DNA of 17,497 nt from Syntrophaceae bacterium UBA1411 (GTDB lineage: Bacteria > Desulfobacterota > Syntrophia > Syntrophales > Smithellaceae): positions 5,953 through 23,449 of the forward strand of contig DBPV01000077.1 in the NCBI GenBank assembly GCA_002304995.1, in the 5' to 3' direction. Numbering within the stretch: the stretch's first letter is position 1; the number at the start of each line of letters is the position of its first letter. Shown here in pieces: positions 8,023 to 15,116 of this stretch. The notes under the pieces were generated by a model that was not told the origin of the DNA, did not search any database, and saw only the letters and a program-made list of their open reading frames with translations. A program made the position numbers and the translations under genes.

Positions 8023-9354
8023 TTAGCGCTCCGTCATCCTGCCGCGCAGCGAGTGCAGAAATCCGCGCGTGATCAAAACATTTACCTTTTTACCCACCAG
8101 CTCCCGGCCGCCCTTGAAGTTGACGATTTTCCAGGAGCGCGTCCTTCCCGTCATCTCCAAATCGGAATTCTTGCTTGGGCCTTCCACCAGGACTTCCTGA
8201 ACGCTTCCTTCAAGCGCCCAGTTCTTTTCCTGGGTGTGCCCGTCCTGCAGCGCCTGCAATTCCTTGAGTCTGCGCCGCTTTTCCGCCTCCGGCACCGGGT
8301 CTTTAAACGTCCGGGCGGCTGTTCCCTTTCGTTCAGAATACTTAAACGAAAACAACGAATCAAACCTGATTTTTTCCATCATGTCAATGGTTTCTTGATA
8401 ATCTTTTGCGGTTTCTCCCGGAAAACCGACGATGATGTCGGACGTGATGCTGATGGACGGACAAACGGCCCGCAGACGCGCCACTTTCGCGCCGTACTCT
8501 TCAACCGTGTAGCCCCGGTTCATCCTCCCGAGAATGCGGTTGGAGCCGGACTGAACCGGCAGATGAATATGCCCGCAGAGTTTGGAGAGGCTACCGAAAC
8601 AGTCGATGAGATCGTCGGACAAGTCCTTGGGATGAGAGGTGGTGAAACGGATTCTTTCGATGCCCTCCACGTCCTGGATCGCCTTGATCAGGGACACAAA
8701 ATTGCAGCCGGCGGCAAGGTTTTTACCGTACGAATTGACGTTCTGCCCCAGAAGCGTTACTTCCTTCACGCCGCAGCAGGCGAGTCTCCGGATTTCTGCG
8801 AGGATCTCTTCCGGCGGCCGGCTCATCTCCGGGCCGCGCAGATAAGGCACGACGCAGTAGCTGCAGTAATTGTCACAGCCCTGCATGATGGAGACAAACG
8901 CGCTGAGCGCTCCCGGCGCGGGAGGGGCGAAAACGCCGAGCGACTGAATTTCTGAAAAGAAGCAGGTTTCCACGGCCCGCTTTTTCCCGGTCGTCACCGC
9001 CGTGAGAATTTCCGGCAGCCGGCAAATGTGATGCGTGCCGAAAACAAAGTCCACGGCCTTCTCTCTTTTATAAACTCCCTCTTTCAGATGCTGCGCCAGA
9101 CAGCCGCCGAATCCGACGAGCAGTCCGGGATTTTTTTCCTTGAGCTTCACCAGGCGTCCCAGTTCGCTAAACGCCTTTTGTTCGGCTTTGTCGCGGATCG
9201 AACAGGTGTTGAGCAGGATCAGGTCCGCCGCCGCGGAATCCTGCGTCAGAAGGTAGCCTTCCTTTTCCAGGAGCGCCGCCATTTGCTCCGAGTCGTGCAC
9301 GTTCATCTGGCAGCCGAAGGTCTCGATATATACGTAACGGGTTTTCATGGTCAT
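8023..9354 (-). CDS. miaB: tRNA-2-methylthio-N6-dimethylallyladenosine synthase
   Basis: Radical-SAM methylthiotransferase that adds the methylthio group to isopentenyl-A37 of tRNAs reading UNN codons. The 443-residue protein has the UPF0004 domain with three cluster cysteines (Cys15 in TFGCQMN, Cys51 in NTCSIRD, Cys85 in GGCLAQ). The radical-SAM triad is Cys160, Cys164 and Cys167 in GCDNYCSYCVVPYLRG. A TRAM RNA-binding domain occupies about 378-441. The opening FGCQMN and the family-typical length support MiaB over the related RimO or MtaB. The start is either ATG 9354 or ATG 9348 two codons later; neither has a strong Shine-Dalgarno. The stop TAA forms the start of the next gene's TAAGGAGG. 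Confidence 0.95.
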   Translation of the reverse strand: MTMKTRYVYIETFGCQMNVHDSEQMAALLEKEGYLLTQDSAAADLILLNTCSIRDKAEQKAFSELGRLVKLKEKNPGLLVGFGGCLAQHLKEGVYKREKAVDFVFGTHHICRLPEILTAVTTGKKRAVETCFFSEIQSLGVFAPPAPGALSAFVSIMQGCDNYCSYCVVPYLRGPEMSRPPEEILAEIRRLACCGVKEVTLLGQNVNSYGKNLAAGCNFVSLIKAIQDVEGIERIRFTTSHPKDLSDDLIDCFGSLSKLCGHIHLPVQSGSNRILGRMNRGYTVEEYGAKVARLRAVCPSISITSDIIVGFPGETAKDYQETIDMMEKIRFDSLFSFKYSERKGTAARTFKDPVPEAEKRRRLKELQALQDGHTQEKNWALEGSVQEVLVEGPSKNSDLEMTGRTRSWKIVNFKGGRELVGKKVNVLITRGFLHSLRGRMTER

Positions 9355-9389
9355 CCGAATGCTTGTCTTTTGCCGAGCGTATTAATATG

Positions 9390-10247
9390 TCAGCGGGGGT
9401 TAGTCAAACGATATTTCAGGATATTGGCCAGACGGGCAAATTCCTGCAGGTCAAGCGTTTCACCGCGTCTCTTTCCGTCGATGGCGGCTTCGCGAAGCGC
9501 GTCCTCCAGACCGGACGGCGAAAGCTTTTCCAGAAAGGACGCGCTTTTCAGATTATTGGTGAGCATTTTCCGGCGCTGGGCAAACGACGCTTTCACCAGA
9601 CGCCGGAAAAAACCTTCGTCGTCCAGCGCAAAAAGAGGGCGTTTGCGAAACGTTCCGGAAATGACGGCGGACTCCACTTTCGGCCTGGGATAAAAGCAGT
9701 TTGCCGATACATCAAAAAGCCTTTCCACCTCCGCATACATCTGCAGTAAAACGGAAGGCACGCCGTACGATTTATGGCCCGGCAAAGAGATCAGTCTTTC
9801 AACCACTTCCTTTTGCAGCATCAGGGTAAAGTCGCTGATCGCCTTGCGGGACTCCAGCAAATGGAAAATAACCGGACTGGAAATGTTGTAGGGGACATTA
9901 CCCATTACTTTAATCTTTGAATTGTATTGAATTGATTTAGTAGAGAAATCAAACTTTAAAAAATCTCCGGCGTAAATTTCCACATGGTCATCTCCGGAAA
10001 ACTGGTCCCGAAGAATTTCCACAAGGCGGGGATCAAGTTCCACGGCGATGACCTGCCTGGCCGCCAGCGCGATATCCCGGGTCATGACACCGAGGCCGGC
10101 GCCGATTTCAACGACGACATCCGCAGGTGAGATCCGGCCGGCGGCGGCGATTTTGGAAATCGTATTGCCGTCAACGAGAAACGACTGGCCGAGCTTTTTG
10201 CTGGGCCGGATGTCGTAGCGCCGCAGAATATCCCGGGGAGTGGCCAC
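9390..10247 (-). CDS. rsmA: 16S rRNA (A1518/A1519) dimethyltransferase
   Basis: Dimethylates two adjacent adenines near the 3' end of 16S rRNA during small-subunit assembly (also called KsgA). The 285-residue protein has the KKLGQSFL start block at 17-24, the SAM-binding EIGAGLGVMT at 47-56, the acidic AVELD loop at 68-72, GDFL at 94-97 and the catalytic NVPYNISSP at 117-125. Translation starts at a GTG (10247) six bases after a strong GAGGAGG that overlaps the tsaD stop codon. The DNA coding for about residues 97-116 is strikingly AT-rich compared with the rest of the gene, and the encoded loop is rich in Lys, Ser, Ile and Asn. No frameshift is seen. Confidence 0.96.
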   Translation of the reverse strand: MATPRDILRRYDIRPSKKLGQSFLVDGNTISKIAAAGRISPADVVVEIGAGLGVMTRDIALAARQVIAVELDPRLVEILRDQFSGDDHVEIYAGDFLKFDFSTKSIQYNSKIKVMGNVPYNISSPVIFHLLESRKAISDFTLMLQKEVVERLISLPGHKSYGVPSVLLQMYAEVERLFDVSANCFYPRPKVESAVISGTFRKRPLFALDDEGFFRRLVKASFAQRRKMLTNNLKSASFLEKLSPSGLEDALREAAIDGKRRGETLDLQEFARLANILKYRLTNPR

Positions 10248-10253
10248 GCGCTG

Positions 10254-10260
10254 CCTCCTC
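10254..10260 (-). promoter_or_regulatory. Shine-Dalgarno of rsmA, overlapping the tsaD stop
   Basis: GAGGAGG on the minus strand, six bases before the GTG at 10247. Its first base is the last base of the tsaD TAG codon (10260-10262). This supports the GTG start and translational coupling of the pair. Confidence 0.8.
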
Positions 10261-11279
10261 TACGCCTCTCCCCTTGCGGGGGCGACGGCCAGCGGCCAGC
10301 GGGAGACGGCGTTTAAATCCAGGGAATCCCGGCGTCCGTTGGCAAGGACGATTTCGCCCAGCGCCGCAATCATGGCGGCGTTGTCCGTACACAGGATCAT
10401 GGGCGGAATGAACAGGGCCATGCCGGCCTGGTTGGCCGCTTCGGCGAAACGCCGGCGCAGGCGGCTGTTGGCGGCGACGCCGCCGCAGACGACGATCCGG
10501 GTAATGCCGCTTTCGCGGGCCGCCCGGACGGTCTTTTCGACCAGAACATCCATGATGGCTTCCTGGTAGCTGGCCACAACGTCCGGCAGTTCCTCCTCGC
10601 CGAAGGGCTTGCCGCGTTTCTTCAGCATCACCAGCAGCGATGTTTTGAGGCCGCTGAAACTGAAATCCGGCGAATCCTTCATGGCCCGGGGAAAGGGATA
10701 AGCGGACGGATTGCCCTTTTGGGCCAGCTTGTCGATCACGACGCCGCCCGGATAGCCCAGGTCAAGCAGTTTGGCCGCCTTGTCGAAGGCCTCTCCGGCC
10801 GCATCATCGCGCGTCTGCCCCAAAAGCTGAAAGTCGTGGTAATTGCCGACGCGGTAAACATTCGTATGCCCGCCGGAAACAACCAGCGCGGCGAAGGGAA
10901 ACTGCGGCCGGGGCTCCGACAAAAAGGACGCCATGATGTGGCCTTCCAGATGGTTGACGCCGACAAACGGCAGATTGAGACCGTAAGCCAGCGCCTTGGC
11001 CGCGGAAAGGCCGACCAGCAGCGATCCGATCAGTCCGGGGCCTCTCGTCACCGCGATGCCCTCCAGATCGCCGAGCGTCACCTGCGCCTGATCCAGCGCC
11101 CGGCTGATCACGTAAGTGATGGCCTCCAGATGCTTGCGCGAGGCGATTTCCGGCACCACGCCGCCGTAAGCGCTGTGGTCCTTGATTTGCGAAGCGATGA
11201 TATTGGAAAGCAGCTTTCCGTCCGACACAACCGCCGCCGCCGTTTCATCGCAGGATGATTCGATTCCTAAAACCAGCAA
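10260..11279 (-). CDS. tsaD: tRNA N6-adenosine threonylcarbamoyltransferase
   Basis: Transfers the threonylcarbamoyl group to A37 of ANN-decoding tRNAs (t6A), working with TsaB and TsaE, which are not in this window. The 339-residue ASKHA-fold protein has GIESSCDETAAAVV at 5-18, the metal-binding histidines His110 and His114 in NHLEGH, VSGGHTN at 134-140, and Asp299 in CTDNAAMI as the third metal ligand. Translation should start at the TTG at 11279: TAA and TGA lie in frame 6 and 15 bases upstream, so no longer ATG or GTG form exists (an ATT just before it is the only other option). AAAGG is 8 bases upstream. It is the first gene of the long minus-strand chain. Confidence 0.96.
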   Translation of the reverse strand: MLVLGIESSCDETAAAVVSDGKLLSNIIASQIKDHSAYGGVVPEIASRKHLEAITYVISRALDQAQVTLGDLEGIAVTRGPGLIGSLLVGLSAAKALAYGLNLPFVGVNHLEGHIMASFLSEPRPQFPFAALVVSGGHTNVYRVGNYHDFQLLGQTRDDAAGEAFDKAAKLLDLGYPGGVVIDKLAQKGNPSAYPFPRAMKDSPDFSFSGLKTSLLVMLKKRGKPFGEEELPDVVASYQEAIMDVLVEKTVRAARESGITRIVVCGGVAANSRLRRRFAEAANQAGMALFIPPMILCTDNAAMIAALGEIVLANGRRDSLDLNAVSRWPLAVAPARGEA

Positions 11280-11287
11280 AATTTAAG

Positions 11288-11292
11288 CCTTT
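11288..11292 (-). promoter_or_regulatory. Shine-Dalgarno fixing the TTG start of tsaD
   Basis: AAAGG on the minus strand, 8 bases before the TTG at 11279. With the in-frame stops immediately upstream it supports the rare TTG initiation codon. Confidence 0.65.
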
Positions 11293-11305
11293 CATGATAA
11301 TTTTC

Positions 11306-11335
11306 TTTACAAACCGTTCAAAACGCTTATATAAA
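11306..11335 (+). promoter_or_regulatory. Predicted sigma70-type promoter of nadB
   Basis: The -35 candidate TTTACA is at 11306-11311. The -10 candidate is TATATA at 11328-11333 (16-base spacer) or TATAAA at 11330-11335 (18-base spacer). Transcription would begin near 11340, leaving a leader of about 50 bases before the nadB ATG at 11393. The -10 region is a palindrome shared with the opposing tsaD promoter. This is a sequence-only prediction. Confidence 0.55.
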
Positions 11336-11354
11336 AGCCCCCGGAATTTGTAAA
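11326..11354 (-). promoter_or_regulatory. Predicted sigma70-type promoter of the tsaD-to-argH chain
   Basis: On the minus strand, TTTACA (plus-strand 11349-11354) is followed by TATATA (11328-11333, 15-base spacer) or TATAAG (11326-11331, 17-base spacer). Transcription would start near 11320 and give a leader of about 40 bases before the tsaD TTG. A second weaker candidate, TTGAAC with TATCAT 16 bases on, lies closer to the gene and would leave almost no leader. Confidence 0.5.
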
Positions 11355-11392
11355 CAAACTTTTGGCTCATTTGCGAAGCGGAACTCTGACCC

Positions 11393-12982
11393 ATGGAAAT
11401 CAAAACGGACTTTCTCATCATCGGCAGCGGAATTGCAGGCTTAAGCCTGGCCATCAAGGTCGCCCGTCTCGGATCGGTGGCCATTGTCACGAAAAAGGAA
11501 AAATCGGAATCCAACACCAACTACGCCCAGGGCGGCATTGCCGCGGTGACGGACAAAACCGACAGCTTTGAAGAGCATATCGCCGACACGCTGGACTGCG
11601 GCGCCGGTCTGTGCCACAAGGACGTCGTGAACTTCGTCGTCCGCGAAGCCCCCCCGCGCATCCGGGAGATTGTGGACTGGGGCGTCAATTTTACCAAATC
11701 GGAAGAACATCCCCACGCGTATGATCTCGGACAGGAAGGCGGCCACCATAAACGCCGCGTCCTGCACGCCAAGGACCTCACCGGCCGCGAAATCGAGCGG
11801 GCGCTTCATGAAAAAGTCGCGGGCCTGAAAAACGTCGCCATCTACGAAAACCACATCGGCATCGATCTGATCCTGCAGAAGGACGCCCAGGGCCGGACGC
11901 TCAACTGCCTGGGCGCCTATGTGCTCGACATCAACCGGGCTGAAATCCACACGTACCGCGCCAAGTACACGATTCTGTCGACCGGCGGCGCCGGCAAGGT
12001 TTATCTCATCACCACCAATCCGGACATCGCCACGGGCGACGGCATCGCCATGGCTTACCGGGCGGGAGCGAAAATCGCCAACATGGAATTCATCCAGTTT
12101 CATCCCACCTGTCTTTTTCATCCGGAAGCCAAGGCCTTTCTGATCAGTGAAGCCGTCCGGGGCGAAGGCGGCATTCTGCGGTTGAAAAACGGCGAATCCT
12201 TCATGGAAAAGTACCACCCGATGAAGAGCCTCGCGCCCCGCGACATTGTGGCCAAGGCCATCGACACGGAAATCAAGCGCTCCGGCGATGAATACGTCCT
12301 TTTGGACATCACGCACCGCAGCCGGGATTTTCTGATGGACCGTTTTCCCAACATCTACGGCAAATGCCTGGAATACGGCATCGACATGGCCGTGCAGCCC
12401 ATTCCCATCGCGCCGGCGGCGCACTACATCTGCGGCGGCGTCGCGGTGGACGCCGACGGCAAGACCTCGATCGACAACCTTTTCGCGTGCGGCGAAGTTT
12501 CCTGCACGGGTCTGCACGGCGCGAACCGCCTGGCCAGCAACTCGCTTCTGGAAGCCCTGGTGTATTCACACCGGGTGTACACCAAAATCGCCAAATCGTT
12601 CCGGCAGACGGAGATGAGCACGGTTCCCATCCGGCCGTGGGACCCGGTGAACAGCTCGGAAAGCGACGATACCATCGTGGTCACCAACAACTGGGATGAA
12701 ATCCGCCGCTGCATGTGGAACTACGTGGGCATCGTCCGCTCGGACAAACGCCTGGAGCGCGCCGAACGCCGCATCGCCATGATCCAGAAGGAAATCCACG
12801 AATACTACTGGAACTACAAGGTCACCAAGGATCTGATCGAACTGCGCAACATCACGACCGTCGCCAAACTCATCGTGCAGAGCGCCCGCGCCCGCAAGGA
12901 AAGCCGCGGCCTGCACTACACCATGGATTATCCCCAAACCGATGACGCCTTTTTACAAGACACCATTTTAGTCAGGAACTGA
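11393..12982 (+). CDS. nadB: L-aspartate oxidase
   Basis: FAD enzyme that oxidises L-aspartate to iminoaspartate, the first step of de novo NAD synthesis; in anaerobes fumarate can serve as acceptor. The 529-residue protein belongs to the succinate dehydrogenase/fumarate reductase flavoprotein family. It has the dinucleotide-binding IIGSGIAGLSLAI at 9-21, NYAQGGIAAV at 43-52, and the active-site residues His237 in QFHPTC, Arg283 in APRDIVA and His344 in HYICGGV. GEVSCTGLHGANRLASNSLLEALV at about 367-390 is diagnostic of NadB. The start ATG has only a weak GCGGA upstream. nadA and nadC are not adjacent here. It is divergent from tsaD and 51 bases upstream of the STAS-decarboxylase gene, with which it may be co-transcribed. 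Confidence 0.96.
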   Translation: MEIKTDFLIIGSGIAGLSLAIKVARLGSVAIVTKKEKSESNTNYAQGGIAAVTDKTDSFEEHIADTLDCGAGLCHKDVVNFVVREAPPRIREIVDWGVNFTKSEEHPHAYDLGQEGGHHKRRVLHAKDLTGREIERALHEKVAGLKNVAIYENHIGIDLILQKDAQGRTLNCLGAYVLDINRAEIHTYRAKYTILSTGGAGKVYLITTNPDIATGDGIAMAYRAGAKIANMEFIQFHPTCLFHPEAKAFLISEAVRGEGGILRLKNGESFMEKYHPMKSLAPRDIVAKAIDTEIKRSGDEYVLLDITHRSRDFLMDRFPNIYGKCLEYGIDMAVQPIPIAPAAHYICGGVAVDADGKTSIDNLFACGEVSCTGLHGANRLASNSLLEALVYSHRVYTKIAKSFRQTEMSTVPIRPWDPVNSSESDDTIVVTNNWDEIRRCMWNYVGIVRSDKRLERAERRIAMIQKEIHEYYWNYKVTKDLIELRNITTVAKLIVQSARARKESRGLHYTMDYPQTDDAFLQDTILVRN

Positions 12983-13033
12983 CTCCCGTTCCCCGTTTTC
13001 TGAAACCAAACGCCGCGCGGAAAGGAATCTGCC

Positions 13034-15034
13034 ATGGACATTTCAGTAGAAACACGAGCCACCCGCATTACGGTAAAATGCGCCGGCCGGCTGGACGTCG
13101 CCTCGGCCAGGACGTTTGAAGAAACCGTCGGCGCCCTGGTACGGGAAAGCCGGCGTCCGATCGTGCTTGATTTTTCCCGTTTGCAGTACATTTCGAGCGC
13201 CGGCATCCGCTCGCTGCTCTTTCTGATGAAAACGGCCGCGTCTTGCTCACTATCCGGGCCGTCCCGTACGCTCCTGCCGCTCAGACTGGCGCAGGCCGGC
13301 CCGGCCGTCCGTCAGGTGCTGGAACTGTCCGGCCTGCTGGACAACTTCTCCACCGGCGTCCGCCCGGCCGCCGATCGGCCGGCCGCAAGCGGCAGAACCG
13401 GCGGGGAACTGCTGCCCCTCCTGCGCGACGCCTTTCCCTCGCCCGTGTCCGACGCGGACGCAGACGCCCGGTTCGTCGCTTCCATCGCGGAGGGGCTGGG
13501 CCGGATCGACCGCCTGAAAACCGGCCGCCCCTACCTGGGGCTGCGCGATCCGGTCGACTACAGCCAGGCCCGCCGCAAGCAGATTCCCGAACAGATGTCG
13601 GGCATCGCGGAAAGCGTCGCCGCCATCGCCGAATACATGCAGGGCGGCTTCATCTGGAGCCATCCGCATACGCAGGAAAACGTCGTCCCCCCGACGACGG
13701 TTCCGGCCGTGATCGCCAATCTCCTGGGCGCCATTTACAATCCCAATATCATCTGGGACGAATACAGCTACCGCGTCGGACTGGCAGAAATTGAAACGGC
13801 GGCCATGTGCGCGTCGCTGGTCGGCTACGATCCGGACCAGGCCGCGGGCTTCTGCACCTTCGGCGGCACGGGCACGATCCTTTACGGCGTCAAGCTCGGC
13901 GTCGAAAAGGCCTGCCCCGGCGCCTTCAGCCGCGGCGTTTCCGAGCCTCTGAAACTGGTGGCTTCGTCCGCCGCCCACTACGCCAAGTTCAATGTGCTGG
14001 GCTGGCTCGGCATCGGGACGGACCATCTCGTCACCATTCCGACCGACACGGACAACTCCATGGATCCGGCCGCGCTTGAAGACGGCCTGCGCCGCATTCT
14101 GGATCGCGGCGAAAAAATCGCCGCAATCATCGCCACCATGGGGACCACCGACGCTTTCGGCATCGACAATCTGCAGTACATTGTCGGCCTGCGCGACCGT
14201 CTGGCGCAGGAATACCGCCTGCCCTACCTGCCCCACATTCATGCCGACGCCGTCATCGGCTGGGCCTGGTCGGTCTTCAACGACTACGACTTCGACGCGA
14301 ATCCGCTGGGATTCAACGCCCGCACGCTGCGCTGCCTCTGGGACACGCAGGTCAACATGAGCGCGCTGGGACGCGCCGATTCCGTGGGCCTCGACTTTCA
14401 CAAAACGGGATTCGGCCCCTACGTTTCGAGCATGATTTTGTGCAAAAACAAGGACGATCTCGGCCGCATCAGCCGGGATACCGGCGTCATGCCTTATCTG
14501 TTCCAGTTCGGCCATTATCACCCCGGTGTCTTCACGCTGGAGACGTCGCGGTCCGGCGGATCGGTTCTGGCGGCCCTGGCGAATCTGAAACTGTTCGGCA
14601 AGGAAGGCTACCGGGCGCTTTTGGGTCATCTGGTGACCATGGCGGAAGTGCTGCGGCGGCGCCTCGACGAGCATCCGGCCATGTGCCAGGTCAACGACTA
14701 CAACTACGGACCGGTGACGCTCTTTCGGGCCTATCCTGACGGCGTGAACGCCAACGAGGCGTTTTCCGACGAACTGTGCAATCCGCAGGCGGCGCAATCC
14801 CTGCGGCAGAGCAATGCCTACAACCAGAAGCTGTTCGACGAGCTGCACCGCCAGATGGAGCAGGAAGAGGGATTCGCCCTGTCGCTCACCAGCCATTACC
14901 GGACGGCGGCCTGCGGCGAGCCGGTGCTGGCCCTCAAGTCTTTCGTCATGTCGCCGTTTGTGGAAGAAAAGCACATGCAGGCGCTGATCGCCTGCATTGA
15001 AAAAGCGCGCCTGGCCATCGGCCGGACGGCGTAA
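13034..15034 (+). CDS. STAS domain fused to group II PLP-dependent decarboxylase
   Basis: A continuous 666-residue protein with two parts. Residues 1 to about 108 form a STAS domain of anti-sigma-factor-antagonist type: LDFSRLQYISSAGIRSLLFL carries the SSAG phospho-acceptor motif (Ser55 aligns with the phosphorylated serine of SpoIIAA), and LRLAQAGPAVRQVLELSGL is the typical last strand and helix. A Pro/Ala/Gly-rich linker (about 109-125) leads to a complete PLP decarboxylase (about 126-662). That part has the phosphate-binding FGGTGT at 276-281, the ring-stacking His315 in SSAAHYAKFN, the cofactor aspartate in HADA at 403-406 and the Schiff-base Lys457 in DFHKTGFG. The substrate is not deducible; glutamate, aspartate or aromatic amino acids are all possible. 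The ATG has AAAGGA seven bases upstream. Codon use is GC-rich, like its neighbours. No partner kinase or phosphatase is in view. Confidence 0.85.
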   Translation: MDISVETRATRITVKCAGRLDVASARTFEETVGALVRESRRPIVLDFSRLQYISSAGIRSLLFLMKTAASCSLSGPSRTLLPLRLAQAGPAVRQVLELSGLLDNFSTGVRPAADRPAASGRTGGELLPLLRDAFPSPVSDADADARFVASIAEGLGRIDRLKTGRPYLGLRDPVDYSQARRKQIPEQMSGIAESVAAIAEYMQGGFIWSHPHTQENVVPPTTVPAVIANLLGAIYNPNIIWDEYSYRVGLAEIETAAMCASLVGYDPDQAAGFCTFGGTGTILYGVKLGVEKACPGAFSRGVSEPLKLVASSAAHYAKFNVLGWLGIGTDHLVTIPTDTDNSMDPAALEDGLRRILDRGEKIAAIIATMGTTDAFGIDNLQYIVGLRDRLAQEYRLPYLPHIHADAVIGWAWSVFNDYDFDANPLGFNARTLRCLWDTQVNMSALGRADSVGLDFHKTGFGPYVSSMILCKNKDDLGRISRDTGVMPYLFQFGHYHPGVFTLETSRSGGSVLAALANLKLFGKEGYRALLGHLVTMAEVLRRRLDEHPAMCQVNDYNYGPVTLFRAYPDGVNANEAFSDELCNPQAAQSLRQSNAYNQKLFDELHRQMEQEEGFALSLTSHYRTAACGEPVLALKSFVMSPFVEEKHMQALIACIEKARLAIGRTA

Positions 15035-15041
15035 GTCCTGT

Positions 15042-15075
15042 CCGGCCGACCGGGCCTTCCTTCTCCGGCGGCCGG
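15042..15075. repeat. GC-rich inverted repeat between convergent genes
   Basis: CCGGCCG at 15042-15048 pairs with CGGCCGG at 15069-15075 around a 20-base loop. No T tract follows on either strand, so it is not a classic terminator on its own, but it could pause RNA polymerase or stabilise 3' ends from either direction. Confidence 0.35.
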
Positions 15076-15090
15076 GCCGAAGTCCCCAGT

Positions 15091-15116
15091 CGGCGGGTAT
15101 CAGCGCCGCTATTTTT
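15091..15116 (+). terminator. Possible rho-independent terminator after the STAS-decarboxylase gene
   Basis: CGGCG at 15091-15095 pairs with CGCCG at 15104-15108 around an 8-base loop and is followed by CTATTTTTC. The stem is short (5 bp, all GC), so termination would be modest. The T run overlaps the end of the opposing enoyl-CoA hydratase gene. Confidence 0.4.

Larger units (their letters stand above)
11306..11354. repeat. 8-bp inverted repeat flanking the shared -10 element
   Basis: TTTACAAA at 11306-11313 and its exact reverse complement TTTGTAAA at 11347-11354 surround the palindrome TTATATAA at 11327-11334. The centres of the arms are 41 bases apart, about four helical turns. The arms coincide with the -35 boxes of the two divergent promoters, so the symmetry is probably promoter symmetry, although a repressor operator pair is possible. 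Confidence 0.6.

Noticed and set aside
13230..13300. Possible compensating frameshift in the STAS domain, because another frame reads NGRVLLTIRAV, which resembles a STAS strand
   Set aside because: The current frame reads LRLAQAGPAVRQVLELSGL right after, a better match to the conserved last strand and helix. No frame change is needed to keep both domains intact, so a loop insertion is the simpler reading.
13250..14974. 574-codon minus-strand open frame opposite the STAS-decarboxylase gene
   Set aside because: Antisense shadow with no known motif. The plus strand carries catalytic motifs throughout the same span.
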